Below the pieces are notes generated by a model. That model made no database searches. It saw only the letters and a program-made list of their open reading frames with translations, and had not been told where the DNA came from. From positions 1 to 47,790 of the forward strand of contig JAPPHB010000053.1 of assembly GCA_028821195.1 (NCBI GenBank): a DNA stretch of 47,790 nt, read 5' to 3'. Both the position numbers and the translations under genes were made by a program. Each line of letters begins with the position of its first letter. Within the stretch, counting starts at the first letter, position 1. This stretch comes from Gammaproteobacteria bacterium. GTDB taxonomy: Bacteria > Gemmatimonadota > Gemmatimonadetes > Longimicrobiales > Gaopeijiaceae. Positions 1 through 9,100 of this stretch are shown one piece after another.

Positions 1-912
1 CAAGGCGGCCTGATGTTTAGGCCGTCCACTTGTCCAAGAAACCGGGACCGCTACATGGGCTTGTATTGATCGATCCCGGGCTAGGAGGCCAGTGCCCGCG
101 ACGGAATTAACTGCGGTTGCAATGTCACCTGCCAGCGAACTCGTGACCGCCTCCGGATCGAGAAACTCGAACACTCTCTTCCCGAGGTTGATGAAGCTGA
201 GTACCGAAGCGGCTCCAAGAAGAGCGAACACCACGGCCGAGCCAGCTCCGAACGAGTACCCGAGTGCCAGCGTCCCGAGCCCGAACAGACACGCGCCACC
301 CGTGAAGCCTACCACCTTGAGATAGAAGCTGCCGACCGGATCCTCGATGAGTACAGATCGAAGATCGGGCGGAACATCGCCGTAAGCGTTCCCAGCGACC
401 ACGCTGATCGCAGCGAAGTAGAGCCCGAGGAAAGCACCTGTGACCTGCGCACCTGTGACGAGAAGCGCTGCATGCGCGCCTTCTGCTGGCTGGCCGGGTG
501 CCATGGCTCGCACCCAACTCACCACCCCTTCCACTAACGCCCAAGCCGACTCTGGCGGAATGGCACCCGCTGTGTTCTCTAGGTAATCCAGAATGGTGGG
601 CAGGAGGGATTGATCGAACCAGACGAAGAACACGACAGCGCCGGCGGCAAGCAGTACCGGTAAGAAGATGGCTCTGAGAATCTGCCTGGCCACTACGGTT
701 GCCGTCAGGCGCTCCCGTAAGGAATGCCTGCGTCGAAACAGGGAACTTAGGATCTTGAACCGGACGCGACCAACCCAATTACGGGCGAGCCAGAACCCCG
801 GTTCCTGTCGTCTAGCTGCCTTGCGGGTCCACCTGTTGCCGCTATGGAGAAACGGAGCGGCGGCAAGCCAGATGAGGCGTCTAGACCGACGAATCAACGT
901 TGCCCTCCTCAT
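1..912 (-). CDS. Predicted integral membrane protein, C-terminus cut by window edge
   Basis: The minus strand stays open from an ATG at 912 to base 1 (304 codons, no stop), so the gene continues outside the window. The N-terminus is very basic (MRRATLIRRSRRLIW). A hydrophobic segment around residues 80-95 contains AIFLPVLLAAGAVVFFVWF. A loop follows, then segments containing VTGAFLGLYFAAISVVAGNA, GGACLFGLGTLALGYSFGAG and AVVFALLGAASVLSFI, giving at least four probable membrane passes. The last ~40 visible residues are soluble. The layout, with a phrase resembling AISVVAGNAYGDVPPDLRSV, recalls DUF2254-type membrane proteins, but I cannot assign it firmly. It is transcribed away from the hsdR remnant. 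The reading frame is supported by coherent hydrophobicity over about 900 bases; the function is unknown. Confidence 0.75.
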   Translation of the reverse strand, partial: MRRATLIRRSRRLIWLAAAPFLHSGNRWTRKAARRQEPGFWLARNWVGRVRFKILSSLFRRRHSLRERLTATVVARQILRAIFLPVLLAAGAVVFFVWFDQSLLPTILDYLENTAGAIPPESAWALVEGVVSWVRAMAPGQPAEGAHAALLVTGAQVTGAFLGLYFAAISVVAGNAYGDVPPDLRSVLIEDPVGSFYLKVVGFTGGACLFGLGTLALGYSFGAGSAVVFALLGAASVLSFINLGKRVFEFLDPEAVTSSLAGDIATAVNSVAGTGLLARDRSIQAHVAVPVSWTSGRPKHQAAL

Positions 913-1128
913 GGGCCGTCAAGCGCTAGCTGAGAAGAGCAAAGGAGGAGGCGGCCGGTGGGGTGGAGTGAGCGGAGATCCATGCCGCCGTTCGATCCAT
1001 CCAGTTCATGTTCGATCCGCTGGTCATGGGTAATGATAGCAGGTAACGCACCGGCAAGCTCGCCGGTAGACCGAAGGGGAACCAAGTCCGTGGTCGAGCC
1101 CTACGCGTTCCGCGTGGGCGAACGCACG

Positions 1129-1987
1129 ATCCTGCTCCCGGCGGCCCAGGAGCACATCCTCGCGCAGGAGAACGGCAAGGAGCGCTGTCTGCTGGCCGTG
1201 CGCGCACTCTCCGAGGCGTTCGCGCTTGCCGTCCCGCACGAGGACGCCATACGGATCCGTGACGACGTGGCGTTCTTCCAAGCCTTCCGGTTGGTGCTGG
1301 CCAAGCGCGCCGTCGGGGAGGCGTGCGCCGAGGAAGAGCTTGACATGGCCATCCGCCAGATCGTCTCACGGGCCGTCGCCTGGGAAGGCGTAGTGCACGT
1401 CTTCGCCGCGGTCGGCCTTGAGAAGCCCGACATCTCGATCCTGTCAGAAGAGTTCTTGGCCGAAGTCCGCAGAATGAACCGGCGGAACCTCGTGGTCGAC
1501 TGCTGCGGAAGCTGCTCGTGGGAAAACTCGCGGTTCGCAAGCGAAAGAACGTGGTCCAAACGCGGTCCTTCGCCAAAATGCTCGCTCAGACCGTCCGCTG
1601 CTACCGAACCGGGCCATCGAGGCCGCACAGATCATCGAGGAACTGATTCAACTTGCCCGCGAGACGCGCGAAGCGAACTCCTGGGGAGAGGCCTTGGGAC
1701 TCTCCGAGGACGAACACTGGCGTTCTGAGATGCCCTTAAAACGAACCACGGCGTCGTGCAGGTGCTCGGCGACGAGACGCTCCGCGAAATGGCCCGCGAG
1801 TTGGCCGAGACTGTCCGGAAGAACGTCAGGATCGACTAGACGTTGCGGGAGAACGTACGCGCCGGCCTCGGGCGGCTCGTCAAGCGGATTCTTCCGGCAG
1901 TACGACTACCCGCCGGACAAGCAAAAGCAGACGACAAGGACGGTGCTTGAACACGCCGAAGTGCTGTCGGAAGGATGGGCGGCATGA
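1129..1987 (+). pseudogene. hsdR: Type I restriction enzyme HsdR, C-terminal remnant with frameshifts and a stop
   Basis: The reading matches the C-terminal (DUF3387-type) end of HsdR, the translocase/nuclease subunit of type I restriction systems. Phrases seen are [50 protein letters not shown] and, in other frames, [51 protein letters not shown] and YPPDKQKQTTRTVLEHAEVL. The alignable protein changes frame near 1500, 1610, 1740 and 1890. An in-frame TAG lies at 1837-1839, where the family normally has Trp before TLREN. The helicase and nuclease parts are missing upstream. The natural C-terminus appears to survive at the TGA ending 1987. No hsdM or hsdS is present in the window. The gene is dead; the assignment rests on family knowledge and several consecutive motifs. 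Confidence 0.88.
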
Positions 1988-2211
1988 TTCTCGTCGGTAA
2001 TCTCTGGTTTCGGGTTGGGAGCAAGCGCTTAAGGACTGACTCCAAGGCGCGGAAATGCCAGCGACCCTAATGCAACGACGCTAGTGCGGGATCTTTCAGC
2101 CTCCATCCGACGACATCAGCGTTTGGCGGTACTTGGACCTGGCTAAGCTGTTGGATGTTTTCCAATCGCCAAGTCTGCACTTCGCTAGGATGACTTCTTT
2201 CAGTTCGACCT

Positions 2212-3042
2212 TCATGGGTCCATGTCCTTTCGCCGGTCCAGAATCTCCTGTGTGAGTTGACCACCCGCAAGATGAAGCATTTCCCGGAAGGGCAACTCAC
2301 CCGTCCAAAGATCAGCAATGTCCCAGAGAGCATAGCGATCAATCAGTTCCATCCGCTCTCGCGAGGGCGCATCGAAACGTGACCCATCCTTATTCAGCAC
2401 TGATCGCATGAAGTGCGCAATGGCTATCAGGCGATCAGCCCGAGCCAGATTCAATGGTGGACAACTCACTGGCGACAGTCGCCTTACGCCGCCCACAAAA
2501 CCTCCGTCATCTACATACCTTGCACCTGTCGCATGCTCGTGCACTTCGTTGACGCAGGCGCGAATATGGACGAGTGTAGCCTCGACATCATCCAGACTCG
2601 TCTTAGCGAACACTGTTTCCAAGTCCTTCGTCGCGTCTAAATGAGCGATCCACTTGTCTCGGTAGTGCTTGATACCACTACCAGCGGATACCGCTCGCTC
2701 AGCCGCCGCCTTCACCAGATCCACCTGTTTCGAGTCCATACAGGCTTTTATTAGGTTGGGAAGACTGTTGACTGATGCATTTCTATATCTTCCCGTCTTT
2801 TCTGGATCTATAAGACGGCTTATGCCAAGGTACATGGAATCACTCAACGCCGCCTTCACGTAGAAAGAGACGACGCCTCCTAGCAAAGCGCTTAGGGTTG
2901 CTACTGTCTCTTCACTCGTATACAATGCCCGAAAAACCTGTGTTTTGACTTCAGCGTAGATCCATTCATCATGGACTTGGCAAATCAGAGTCGCAGTTTT
3001 CGGAAATGCGGCTTCGTACTCTGCTTGTAGCTCTTGGTTCAC
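2212..3042 (-). CDS. AbiU2-type HEPN domain protein (phage-defence related)
   Basis: The protein has 276 residues and no signal peptide or membrane segment. The N-terminal half resembles the AbiU2 abortive-infection family: helical, with VFRALYTSEETVATL, then ISRLIDPEKTG, then KHYRDKWIAHLD. R128 and H134 form R-x5-H, which fits the R-x4-6-H signature of HEPN nucleases and of AbiU2 proteins. The C-terminal ~100 residues match nothing I recognise and may sense or modulate. Its ATG overlaps the stop of the truncated methyltransferase reading by ATGA (3039-3042), so the two are probably co-transcribed and translationally coupled. Base composition is less GC-rich than the surroundings, which suggests transfer. 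It is the only apparently intact defence gene in this island. Abortive-infection activity is inferred from the family name; RNase activity is not shown. Confidence 0.72.
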   Translation of the reverse strand: MNQELQAEYEAAFPKTATLICQVHDEWIYAEVKTQVFRALYTSEETVATLSALLGGVVSFYVKAALSDSMYLGISRLIDPEKTGRYRNASVNSLPNLIKACMDSKQVDLVKAAAERAVSAGSGIKHYRDKWIAHLDATKDLETVFAKTSLDDVEATLVHIRACVNEVHEHATGARYVDDGGFVGGVRRLSPVSCPPLNLARADRLIAIAHFMRSVLNKDGSRFDAPSRERMELIDRYALWDIADLWTGELPFREMLHLAGGQLTQEILDRRKDMDP

Positions 3043-3458
3043 TCCATGTCCTTTCGGCGAATGATCAGTAGGGCAGACATCTCACGTCCATTCAGATGGA
3101 ACCGACTCATCTCACCGTCCCGGTATCCGTCGTATTCGAACTTGATGACCCGCTCGCTGTCGTGCCGGGAGAATAGGTCCTGGTCCTGGTTCCTGTAGCA
3201 GGTGGTGGCGAGCTTCTTCAGGCCGAGATGCGCGAAGTTGAACGAGAAGCAGTGGAAGAATTTGCTGGCCCGGGGATCGTCGCAGTAGTGCTTCGGTTCG
3301 TTCTCGATGTCGGAAAGCTGGGTGTAGAACTCATCCCGCTTCGCCCGGTTCGCGGCATGGAGCGGGCTGTTACCTGACAGGAGCGTCCGGCTATGGAGCT
3401 TCCTACCGCTCCATGTCAGGGTCGGTTCCTGAAGACCCGAGTCCTTCCGTGCTGGCAT
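3039..3458 (-). pseudogene. EcoRI-type adenine-specific DNA methyltransferase, truncated remnant
   Basis: Reading minus from about 3400, the protein contains NSPLHAANRAKRDEFYTQLS, then DIENEPKHY, CDDPRASKFFHCFSFNF, HLGLKKLATTCYRNQDQDLF and SRHDSERVIKFEYDG. These are characteristic of the N-terminal part of EcoRI-family adenine methyltransferases. About a dozen residues normally between KHY and CDDPR (strand and turn) are missing, and the NPPF catalytic region is absent. A short C-terminal-like tail (FHLNGREMSALLIIRRKD) follows directly, so the middle of the gene looks deleted. The start is unclear; ATG 3458 is the nearest in-frame methionine and has no good ribosome-binding site. The open frame extends upstream to 3794 but without family resemblance. 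A functional methylase is very unlikely. It overlaps the AbiU2 start by four bases. Confidence 0.72.
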
Positions 3459-3778
3459 GGACAAACTCTCGCTCTCCGGCTCGACGGGCAGGCTCGGCAG
3501 GTGACGGTGGTCGATTCCTTCAACCTGCCTTGGAATTGGGCACCATGCCTCCGGCGTACGCAAGTACCCGAGCGTGAATCGACTCCCCGATGCGGTCTGG
3601 ACGGATCGCCTCGGAACCTGCGTGTTGGATCCAGTGCGGCTCCTGAAGAGGCTGCCCGGTGCCCGACGGGGAGTCCGGGAGGAATTGGCCCCGGTGCTTT
3701 CTCGTCGAAGAGAGAGGTGTGGGGCGGGGCTTCCGGGCTGGCCACGGATACCGCATTGGGTTACCGTGTTCCCACGCA

Positions 3779-4067
3779 GTCGCCGAGACGCCAATCTTCT
3801 CTCGGCAGGCCGACAAGTTGTTCAACGAGGACGAGAGACGCGACCTGATCGACTTCTTAGTCGAGCATCCGTTGGCGGGCGACGAGATTCCCGGCACGGT
3901 ACGGCGGGGCGGTGCCCGCGTGATCTACTTCTTCGGGGGTGAAGGAGTGCCGATCTACGCGCTTCTCGCCTACTCGAAATCCGACAAGACCGATTTGAAC
4001 CCAAGCGAGCGCCGCGGTGGCCGCGCTCGTGGCCGCCATCAAGTTTCAAGGGAAGCAGAGGAAATGA
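3779..4067 (+). pseudogene. RelE/HigB-like toxin remnant (frameshifted)
   Basis: The plus-strand reading has VAETPIFSRQADKLFNEDER, then DLIDFLVEHPLAGDEIPGT, GGARVIYFF and YALLAYSKSDKTDLNPSERR. This is typical of a RelE/ParE-superfamily toxin of the type encoded just upstream of an HTH antitoxin. No start codon fits the family N-terminus. The segment between EIPGT and GGARVIY is shorter than usual (a basic loop is missing). After NPSERR the frame must shift to recover AVAALVAAIKFQGKQRK and its stop at 4065-4067. That restored stop overlaps the antitoxin ATG as ATGA, the usual toxin-antitoxin layout. The pair therefore appears to have been intact once and is now inactivated. Confidence 0.75.
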
Positions 4068-4349
4068 GCACGTTTGGAGAAGAACTGATCCAGTCGTTGA
4101 ACTAGGCCTTGGACCATGCGAAGGGCGAGGGTCCCGCCATCGTTCACGCTCCGATCTTGCGCCGCGAGGTGCGGATGGAGGCGAAGCTGACGCAGACTCA
4201 AATGGCGGCCCTGATGGGAACGAGCCTTTCCGGCTACCGAAAATGGGAGCAGAGGAGACGCCGCGTGCACGTCCCCGGCAGCGGCGCTTCTACGAATCAT
4301 CAAACACGATCCGAACGCGGTGAGGCATGCACTGGTGCCGTCCCCATAA
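4064..4349 (+). pseudogene. HTH (Xre/HigA-like) antitoxin remnant with stop and frameshift
   Basis: It starts at ATG 4064 with GAGGAA just upstream and begins MSTFGEELIQSLN. A TAG at 4103-4105 interrupts it, and reading through gives ALDHAKGEGPAIVHAPILRR, REVRMEAKLTQTQMAALMG and TSLSGYRKWEQ. These form the helix-turn-helix of the antitoxin that partners RelE/HigB-like toxins. Near 4265 the frame must shift to restore AAALLRIIKHDPNAVRHALV and the stop at 4347-4349. Two independent lesions mean the antitoxin is not made in full. The broken toxin next to it removes the need for an antidote, consistent with joint decay. Confidence 0.75.
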
Positions 4350-4524
4350 GCTGTGAAGCTCAGTCGATTCGGCGTCCAGATCAGCCGCTCAGAGTCCCGC
4401 CATTCAAGTCGGTTTTCCCGCTATCGGTGCACGGTCCAGCAAGGCACAATCAAACGGCAGGAGTGGCAGATCGTGCAGTCCCAGTTAGACTTACGTGATC
4501 TCCTGCCGAGATGTTGGCCGTTAG

Positions 4525-4725
4525 TCGTCCGCCTACGCGGCAGTCATCTTCGTCTTCAACCTGTTCGTGGGCACGAACTACCTGTACATCGTGGAGAAAC
4601 CGGAGTCCGCGTCACTCATGGACATCTTCCCGGAATGGCCGTGGTACCTGCTGGTACTCGAGGGGCTCCTGCTGGTCATCGTCGTCGGGATGTACCTGCC
4701 CTTCGCGCGCCTGCGCAGAGCCTGA
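4525..4725 (+). pseudogene. 3' fragment of a YwaF/TIGR02206-like integral membrane protein, copy A
   Basis: A stretch ending at TGA 4723-4725 reads SAYAAVIFVFNLFVGTNYLY, IVEKPESASLMD, then FPEWPWYLLVLEGLLLVIV and GMYLPFARLRRA. The GTNYLY...KP.S...WPWY.L.LE pattern is that of the last two membrane helices of TIGR02206/YwaF-type membrane proteins, which are about 230 residues long. Only the last ~65 residues are present. A stop lies immediately upstream in frame (4522-4524) and no start is available, so this is a fragment. A second, more degraded copy follows about 330 bp downstream. Confidence 0.65.
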
Positions 4726-4839
4726 GGGCCATTCGGCCCCGCAAGCCGCGGCGTCGAGCCTGGTCTCCCCTTTCCATTGGTGGCCAGCAGCACTAATCTG
4801 AGCTGTGCCGCCCGGTGACGATGGTGGCCCTCCCGGTGC

Positions 4840-5035
4840 CCGGCTGCCGGTCGTTCGTCAACGTCTACGCGCAGTCGCCTTCCCCTTCACCCTGACAGCG
4901 GGCACCAGCCACCCGTCCTCGGCCGGCAAGCCGGAGTCGGCGTCCCTCATGGGCGTCTACCGGTGCGCTCCTGGTACCGGCTCGTCCTCAAGGGACTCCC
5001 GATCATTCTCGGGATGCACCTGACCGTTCGCGCAG
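4840..5035 (+). pseudogene. Second, more degraded copy of the same membrane-protein fragment, copy B
   Basis: This segment aligns with copy A at an offset of about 331 bp. The shared blocks are the KPESASLM codons (4601 in copy A, 4932 in copy B) and the run encoding WYxLVLxGLxxIxxGMxL. Small indels break the frame: KPESASLM is in one frame and WYRLVLKGLPIILGMHL in another. No full-length parent exists in the window. It lies just upstream of the DUF1028 gene start at 5083. It looks like an old tandem duplication, or two successive insertions, of the 3' end of a membrane-protein gene. Confidence 0.55.
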
Positions 5036-5082
5036 GGCGTGAATCGCGGTACCCGAGCCACTCTCGACCCTGGAGATCCGCC

Positions 5083-6111
5083 ATGAAGGCACGCACCCTT
5101 TTCTTCCCCATCACGGCCCTCGTGATGGTCGCCCTGCTGCCGTCCTGGACGACGGAGGTCGTGGCCGCGCAGGAGGACGACCCCGACTATCTGGCAACCT
5201 ACTCCATCATCGCTCGCGACCCGGGCACCGGTGAACTCGGCATGGGTGTCCAGTCCAAGGCTTTCGCGGCCGGCAACCGGGCCATGCATGCGAAGGGCGG
5301 CGTGGCGGTCATCGCGCACCAGGCGTCGGCCAACCCCATGTACGGCGCGATCGGCGTCGACCTGATCGAGCGCGGCTACAGTCCCCAGGAGGCGCTCGAC
5401 ATGATGGTGGCGAGCGACGAGGGGCGTGACCGGCGGCAGGTGGCGATTCTGGACATGGAGGGCCGCACGGCGGCCTGGACCGGAACCGGCGCCAGCGACT
5501 GGAAGGGCCACCGGTGCGGCCGGGACTATTGCGCCCAGGGCAACATTCTGGTGGGTCCCGAGGTGGTCGACGCCATGGCGGCTTCCTTCGAAGCGTCCAC
5601 CGGCCCACTGGCGGAGCGGCTGATGGACGCGCTCGACGCCGCCGAGGCGGCAGGCGGGGACGCGCGCGGCAAGCAGTCGGGCGCCATCCTGGTGGTGGCT
5701 CCACGTGCCGGAAGCGGCGGGTTCAGCGACCGGGTCGTGGACATCCGGGTGGACGACCATGCAACGCCGCTGGACGAGCTCCGGCGCGTGCTCAACCTCC
5801 TCCGGTCCGGTCAGATGGTGCGGAACGCCAATGCCAGCATGGCGCAAGGGAACCTGGAAGAGGCCTTGGCCACCGCCACCGCCGCGCGCGACAAGTCGCC
5901 GGAGAACGACAACGCGTGGGTGGCACTGGCGGCTGTGCAGGCCCGTATGGGACGGGACGCGGATGCGCTGGAGTCGCTCCGCAGGGCAGTCGAGTTGAAC
6001 CCCGGTCGCATGCGCACCCTGCCCCGCGACCGGAACTTCGAGAGTCTACACGAGCACCCGGACTTCATGCGGCTGGTCCGCGCCGATGATCCCGGTGCGA
6101 ATGCTCGTTGA
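5083..6111 (+). CDS. Secreted DUF1028 (Ntn-hydrolase-like) protein with C-terminal TPR
   Basis: The 342-residue protein begins with a Sec signal (MKARTLFFPITALVMVALLP, cleavage likely after VVAAQ). The DUF1028 domain follows from about residue 35: TYSIIARDPGTGELGMGVQS, GGVAVIAHQASANPMYG, GRTAAWTGTGAS, then AQGNILVG. DUF1028 proteins have an Ntn-hydrolase fold with uncharacterised substrates. The C-terminal ~90 residues form a TPR-like helical repeat (NASMAQGNLEEALATATAAR, DNAWVALAAVQARMGRDADA) and a short tail seen in TPR proteins with serial repeats. ATG 5083 is chosen because the signal peptide begins there; the longer frame from 4963 runs through the pseudogene copy. It precedes SusCD pair 1 in the same direction. 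A peptidase or amidase role is inference. Confidence 0.85.
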   Translation: MKARTLFFPITALVMVALLPSWTTEVVAAQEDDPDYLATYSIIARDPGTGELGMGVQSKAFAAGNRAMHAKGGVAVIAHQASANPMYGAIGVDLIERGYSPQEALDMMVASDEGRDRRQVAILDMEGRTAAWTGTGASDWKGHRCGRDYCAQGNILVGPEVVDAMAASFEASTGPLAERLMDALDAAEAAGGDARGKQSGAILVVAPRAGSGGFSDRVVDIRVDDHATPLDELRRVLNLLRSGQMVRNANASMAQGNLEEALATATAARDKSPENDNAWVALAAVQARMGRDADALESLRRAVELNPGRMRTLPRDRNFESLHEHPDFMRLVRADDPGANAR

Positions 6112-6192
6112 TGGATAGCGTAGTGCAACGTCTCTGAGGGGGCCTCCCTCAAGTCAAGTCTCCCCGGAATCGCCATGTGCGAGGAGGTAATG

Positions 6193-9100
6193 ATGATCGA
6201 CTTTCGTCTGCGAGGTGTTTGCGCGAACTGGACGCGTGGACGGGGATCTGCACGATGTGTGCAACTCCTTGTCCTCTGTCTGTTCGTGCTGGTGCCCGGC
6301 ATCGCGGCGGCACAGAACACTGCAACGGTAACCGGTCTGGTCTCGGACGCGAACTCCCTGGTCCCCCTGAGCGGCGTCGAGATCCAGGTACAAGGCACAG
6401 ACATCAATGGGGCCACGAACAACGACGGCAGATTCATTCTCCTGAACGTCCCGGTGGGGGACGTCGTCTTTACGGCGGCGCTGATCGGGCGCCGCACCGT
6501 GGAACAGGCGGTCACGGTCACGGCCGATGCCCCGACCGAAGTGAACTTCCTCCTGGTCGAAACGGCCATCAACCTCGATGAGATCGTGGTGACCGGGACG
6601 GCAGGGGAGCAGCAGGCCCGTTCCCTCGGGACCACGGTCGGATCCCTCCCGGTGGCCGAAACGCAGGTGATCGCTCCCCGGGACAACTTCGAGACCATGC
6701 TGGGGGGCGCCGTTCCGGGCGTGAACGTGGCCTACGGCGGCGGCCACGTCGGGGGCGGCAACAACATACGCATCCGGGGAGCCGGATCCATGGTCCTCTC
6801 AGGGCAGCCACTCATCTACATCGACGGTGTCCGGGTGAACAGCGGCGGTCCTGGGGCCGAAGGGTCCCTTGGCGTGGGCACGCAGAGTCCGTCCACGCGG
6901 CTGAACGACATCAGCCCGGAACTCATCGAGTCCATCGAGATCATCAAGGGTCCGGCGGCGGCTACGCTCTACGGGACGGAGGCGTCGAACGGGGTCATCA
7001 ACATCATCACCAAGCGAGGCGCTCGGGGCGCTCCCGTTTTCACTCTGACGTCGAAGGTCGGGCAGAACTGGTATCGGGATCCCAAGGAGCACTGGCCGGG
7101 AAGTTTCTACACCTGCACCGGCCGCGGTACGGATCCGTGCACTCCCGGTGAGATCGTGGAAGTGAACGTCTTCAAGCGCGACTACGAGGTCCACGGCATG
7201 GAGCACTTCCAGGTCGGCATGCCTCTTGGAAGCGTCGGTACCGTCTCGGGAGGCACGGACGCGGTCCGGTATCACTTCACGCTGGGCTGGGACTTTGATG
7301 AAGGACCCGTCCCAAACAATACCAACAACAGGCTGGACGCACGTGCGAACCTCAACTGGCTGCCCCGCGAGGACCTGACGGTGGACTTCGGCTTCGGGGG
7401 GATTCGCTCCGAACTGCACACCACGACGGGGCGCCAGCCCGCGCGTGTTACAGGGTTCCACTGGTCCTGCCCTGGCGGTGGATGCGAGATCGGTACAGGG
7501 ACGCCCAACGCGCTGGATGGTGCTTTCCGCGGCTATATCGCGTATCTGCCGGACCTGTACGACGAGTTGCTCGATTCCGGGCAGAAAGTCTATCGCAGCA
7601 TCTATACGCTAACGGCCACGCATCGCCCATTCGACTGGCTCACCCACCGGTTGGTCGTGGGACTGGACCAGGCGGAGACGAACGGTTTCCGGCTCAATCG
7701 CCACTCGTCGGGGCGGGTTGGCATCAGCGGCCGTCAGGGCGACAAGCGGCTCGAATTTCGCAACACCGACAATTTCAGCTTCGACTACTCCGGTACGCTG
7801 ACCTACGAGCCTGTAGCCGGGTTCTCGCTGGCGACATCGTCCGGTGCCCAGTACTACGAGCGGTCCTCGGAGTGGCTCGCGGGGCGTGGATCACGCTTCG
7901 CGGTGCCCAGTCTCGAGACGATCTCCGCGGGAGAAACCCGAGAGACGTCCGATGGCTTTTCCAGCAACAAGACCATCGGGATGTATGTTCAGGAGCAGAT
8001 GTCCTGGCAGAACCGGATCTTCCTGACCGGTGCTCTCCGAGGGGACGACAACTCCGCCTTCGGGGCGGACTACGACTTCGTAGTCTATCCGAAGCTGAGC
8101 GCGAGTTGGGTTGTCTCGGAGGAGTCCGCGCTGGAGGGTTTGGACTGGATCAACTCGCTGCGGCTCCGGACAGCCTGGGGGAAAGCCGGACAGCAGCCCG
8201 ATCAGTTCGCAGCGGTGAGGCTCTACAATCCGGAGCCGGGATACCAGGGCGCGGGCGGCGTGACTCCCTTGACGATCGGAAACTCCGACGTGCAACCCGA
8301 GGTCGGCGTGGAGACCGAGATCGGCTTCGACGCCGGACTCTTCAACGACCGAGTCGGTCTCGAGTTTACCTACTACGACCAAAGGCGGACGAATGCCCTG
8401 ATCAGCGTTCCGGTTAAGCCCTCGACGGGCTTTCCCGGCTCCCAGCTCAGGAATATCGGAGAGATTCAGAACACGGGATTCGAACTCGGGCTCAACGTGG
8501 ATGCATACCAGGGTTCGACCGTGGGGGTCGAGTTCGGCCTGGCGCTCCACACGAACAGGAATGAGGTGCTCGATCTGGGGGGATTGGACCCGATTCCCGT
8601 GTTCGGGCGGAACTTTACAACCGGGTGGACGGGCCAGCGCCACGCAGTGGGCTTCCCGCTTGGGTCCATTTTCCTGCCTGTGGTGGTGTCGTCCGACATC
8701 GTGGGCACAGGCTTGCAGGCGCGCGCGACGAACGTGATGTGCGAAAGCGGTCCGATCGCAGCGCCGGGCACCCGAATCACCCGGGGAGGAGGTCCTCCTG
8801 TGCCGTGCACCAGCGGAGAGACCGCGCCCGAGGTCTACAGGGGCTCGACTGTTCCTACACGCGAAATGGCTTTCAACGCGACCGTGTCGTTCCTGGACAA
8901 CACACGCTTCTACGTCGACCTGCAATACGTGGGCGGGCACACCATGGTGGACGGGATCACGGCGGGCTCCCACCTTTTCTTCCGGAACACAAGGGCGATC
9001 AACGAGAAGACCGACCCGATCTTCCTCGGCTACGACGAGATCGGGGAAGTCAACCCGTCGGGGATCTTCGACGCCTCCCAGCTCACCATGCGGAGCGTGT

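Noticed and set aside
125..778. 217-codon minus-strand ORF (Arg/Ser-rich)
   Set aside because: It is a shadow of the membrane-protein frame at 1-912; the latter has coherent hydrophobic helices and this one has random, Arg-rich composition.
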